Made by a program: the position numbers and the translations under genes. Positions 13,301-14,407 of a stretch of 14,407 nucleotides of DNA are shown here, in pieces. The stretch comes from CAYNWK01 sp964400875 (GTDB taxonomy: Bacteria > Chloroflexota > Anaerolineae > Anaerolineales > UBA4823): positions 1 through 14,407 of the forward strand of contig CAYNWK010000110.1 of assembly GCA_964400875.1 (NCBI GenBank), given 5' to 3'. Within the stretch, counting starts at the first letter, position 1. The number at the start of each line of letters is the position of its first letter. Below the pieces are notes generated by a model. The model was not told where the DNA came from. It did not search any database and was given only the letters and a program-made list of their open reading frames with translations.

Positions 13301-14407
13301 GGTAGGCGCGCTCCCCGAAGTCGATGAGCATGGACTGAGCGCAGCGGCCAAAGGGTTGTTGGCTATCGATGAACCCGTGGCGGCGACCGCATGCTTTGAA
13401 CGCGCGCTTGAGGTTAATCCTCAGTCATCCCCAGAGATTTATGGTCAACTCGCCGAAGCGTATTCGAGGACAGGTTCATTCGAACGAGCGCTCGAGTTCA
13501 TCGAGCAGGCCGTGAGCCTAAATCCAGGGGATGCACACAAAAAATTGCTCAAAGCGGAATGGCTCCTGAAGACTGATAAGCAGTCAGAAGCCTTGCAAAC
13601 ACTGGAAAAAAGTCTCGAGCAGAATCCCGACTTTGTCAAAGGTCATTTTCTGATCGCCCAGATCCTGCGAGCGGATGGGCAGCTTAAAAAAGCCCTTGAG
13701 CACGTGGAGGCGATCGTCGATCGCAACACCGAGTTGCCGCAGGCTGAAGACGAGCTTCGGCAGGTAATTGCTGCCCACGCCCTGGCTGCCGAGCTCGCCC
13801 GGGCTTTGCTCCAACCGGAATACGCTCAGGAATTGCTGCAGGTGTATGCCAATGACCGTTCCTTCCAAGCCCTGCCTTATTTCTGCCTGGTAGCTGAATA
13901 TGCACTGGACCGGGATGCAGAAATAGCCGCTGCGGGTGCGTTGACCTCCGCTTTCGATATTTCCCCTGATCATCCCAGGGTGTTAGCCCTCCAGGCTCGT
14001 TTAACCAACCGTCGAGGGGAACTGCCCACGGCGCTGCAATCTTTGAAAACTGCGATGGAGATCCTTTCTAAGACCGAAAGGACTGCTGCCCAGCCTGGTG
14101 ACGTCTATACCCGGTTTCAGATGCTCCATGATCTGCTGCCTAGCTTGCTGGCGGTCTCAGAAGCAGCGGTTGAATTGGTGCAGTGGGATGTCGCTTTGTA
14201 TTTATTGCGCAGAGCAGCAGATCTGGCTCATAAAGAGCCCTTTATTCACCTGCAAATTGCTAGAGGACTGGTGCTGAGGGCGGAATACCAGCGCTTATGC
14301 GAGGCCTCCGAAGCGATCACGCATGCTCCGGGAGAGACTGCAGTCTCTGAACACGCTTTCGAACAATTCCAGGCTGCGCTCAGCAAAGCGGAAAAATACC
14401 TGGCCGA
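10332..14407 (+). CDS. Very large TPR repeat protein, 3' end beyond window
   Basis: I followed the frame from ATG 10332 to the last base with no stop: 1358 complete codons, so the protein exceeds 150 kDa. GGTGG at 10323-10327 is an acceptable ribosome site. There is no signal peptide or membrane helix. The first 170 or so residues are helical without clear repeats. TPR units become evident from about residue 430 and are strongest near 580-670 (GEYQDALEHLDHAIKFAPD) and 850-1130 (GSFERALEFIEQAVSLNPGD), interrupted by less regular helical stretches and one acidic Ser/Glu/Pro-rich insert at about 398-428. TPR arrays bind protein partners and carry no catalysis, so it is probably the scaffold of the complex encoded upstream. 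The gap after the small membrane-protein gene is only 22 bases, consistent with the same operon. A C-terminal domain could lie past the window edge. Confidence 0.93.
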   Translation, partial: MTKAFSFIVGFKERLDEADWPWVIAALRESNVVWQSLEDLSFAQKALSTFSSQTERWSPGNLALLALDHPFPVDPIALDKDLRGKAIQYYRNLVENPDDYADLEFNLKQAGLVAIALLERRKRVGSWQGLPDELPPLSTRHWRAPLSCLYGLSPDALDLLRAWLSTGTNQAAVNLCLHALLSNPLQETQQHEVVKALLQDQQLPEVTHLLRRLEIKRPVLASRLAAEYLDGQQEFTLPSNANTTTGRLFQITQLLYQADLQAIAGNNTQAKSLRSLALENTSHLHRGFVSMLTDDAARRGETQSALENWQNQKSTDLNNSMDEPTALPPAGLLLGLLEDRRPDETIQLLDSSNTAHSPVYAFILQLAFTQQFAIGGKLSEAQEYAKSALQLTEDLFTIEQIYSASPQPESQNSVSEENGEALDAAPDPRDIAGLLGLLAHLLFEIDLPNESLHVCEIGLSLQPNHTGLLTSYGKAQLAAGQFDAAAQTAHLAVALAPQRADLRRFLSDCLEASQDWETALEQWEALIDVRFCAADEAEWPLSSDLVRLAFAAVHANQPLRAIEASHILLGRDSKNGLAHTAIGEAHCLVGEYQDALEHLDHAIKFAPDAPQTWLALSNAYKTADHPQQAIDTLRKAANAVPGDPTVQLALAENYLQEEAYTQALTTLHHAYDLTKRSDTSGVAPYYRYVLRIKIGMELSKTLRYLGRLDEARAALEDIYRTQPTFPGLAYTYAEVLLAQDAAGAALEPLTTALAEEPENPQICLEYADALLKSIPETNRPGAKYSAAIHLVQDSAQPEIISAEVVQRLNHVLDLVAQENAPLRARAIAMLGEAHEIGGSSKSAMEYYFKALETDLADDPHWSARLSFGLGRVALQENQPETAIAALQEAARHEPNNPQVHRTLAEAYIATRLEEEALHAARTAVRLAGDDPEMILWFATKALQVGARQDASSALSDALKFAPDQADFLLNLGLLAARCGEVDCARQAYERVGALPEVDEHGLSAAAKGLLAIDEPVAATACFERALEVNPQSSPEIYGQLAEAYSRTGSFERALEFIEQAVSLNPGDAHKKLLKAEWLLKTDKQSEALQTLEKSLEQNPDFVKGHFLIAQILRADGQLKKALEHVEAIVDRNTELPQAEDELRQVIAAHALAAELARALLQPEYAQELLQVYANDRSFQALPYFCLVAEYALDRDAEIAAAGALTSAFDISPDHPRVLALQARLTNRRGELPTALQSLKTAMEILSKTERTAAQPGDVYTRFQMLHDLLPSLLAVSEAAVELVQWDVALYLLRRAADLAHKEPFIHLQIARGLVLRAEYQRLCEASEAITHAPGETAVSEHAFEQFQAALSKAEKYLA

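Noticed and set aside
10709..13973. Short open frames on both strands within the TPR gene
   Set aside because: All fall inside one uninterrupted coding frame with TPR patterning and carry no recognisable motifs.

Overview
The window looks bacterial, with moderate GC. It is most plausibly from Chloroflexota, perhaps class Anaerolineae. That assignment is an impression from protein style (cytosolic PAS/GAF kinase, very long TPR protein, divergent LCP-like protein, FtsZ with a PAFLRR tail); no rRNA or tRNA gene is present to confirm it. All genes I accept are on the + strand.

Layout. (1) Bases 1-329 hold the 3' end of a YjbQ/UPF0047 gene, probably unrelated to what follows. (2) A palindromic repeat lies in the next gap, then a sigma-54-type promoter (478-493) and a small lipoprotein gene (561-1061) closed by a hairpin terminator. 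(3) A second, perfect sigma-54 promoter (1123-1138) precedes a regulatory operon: an RpoN protein with an unusual CxxC...CxxC insert, a soluble PAS-GAF-PAS histidine kinase, and an NtrC-type activator that ends without a DNA-binding domain. The kinase and activator genes overlap by ATGA. (4) A 218-base gap carries a second, diverged copy of the palindromic repeat, a hairpin followed by a T-run, and a third sigma-54 promoter (5975-5990). (5) That promoter reads into a co-oriented gene series: a two-domain protein (TIM-barrel-like plus cell-wall-binding-repeat-2-like), an FtsZ homologue with an altered T7 loop, an 80-residue basic protein, a membrane-anchored degenerate LCP-like protein, a two-helix membrane protein, and a TPR protein of at least 1358 residues that runs off the window.

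Working model. The sigma factor, its activator and the kinase sit behind a sigma-54 promoter of their own, so the circuit should amplify itself once the kinase is triggered. Because the activator has no DNA-binding domain, specificity probably comes from the dedicated sigma factor and its few promoters, three of which are here. The output operon joins a cytoskeletal GTPase homologue that keeps the tail used to bind division partners but has lost one catalytic Asp, with envelope-facing proteins and a large TPR scaffold. I read this as a signal-induced, FtsZ-based envelope or septum remodelling module. I do not know it as a named system. The promoter and domain calls are seen in the sequence; the combined function is inference.

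I see no CRISPR array, tRNA, rRNA, transposase or prophage gene.
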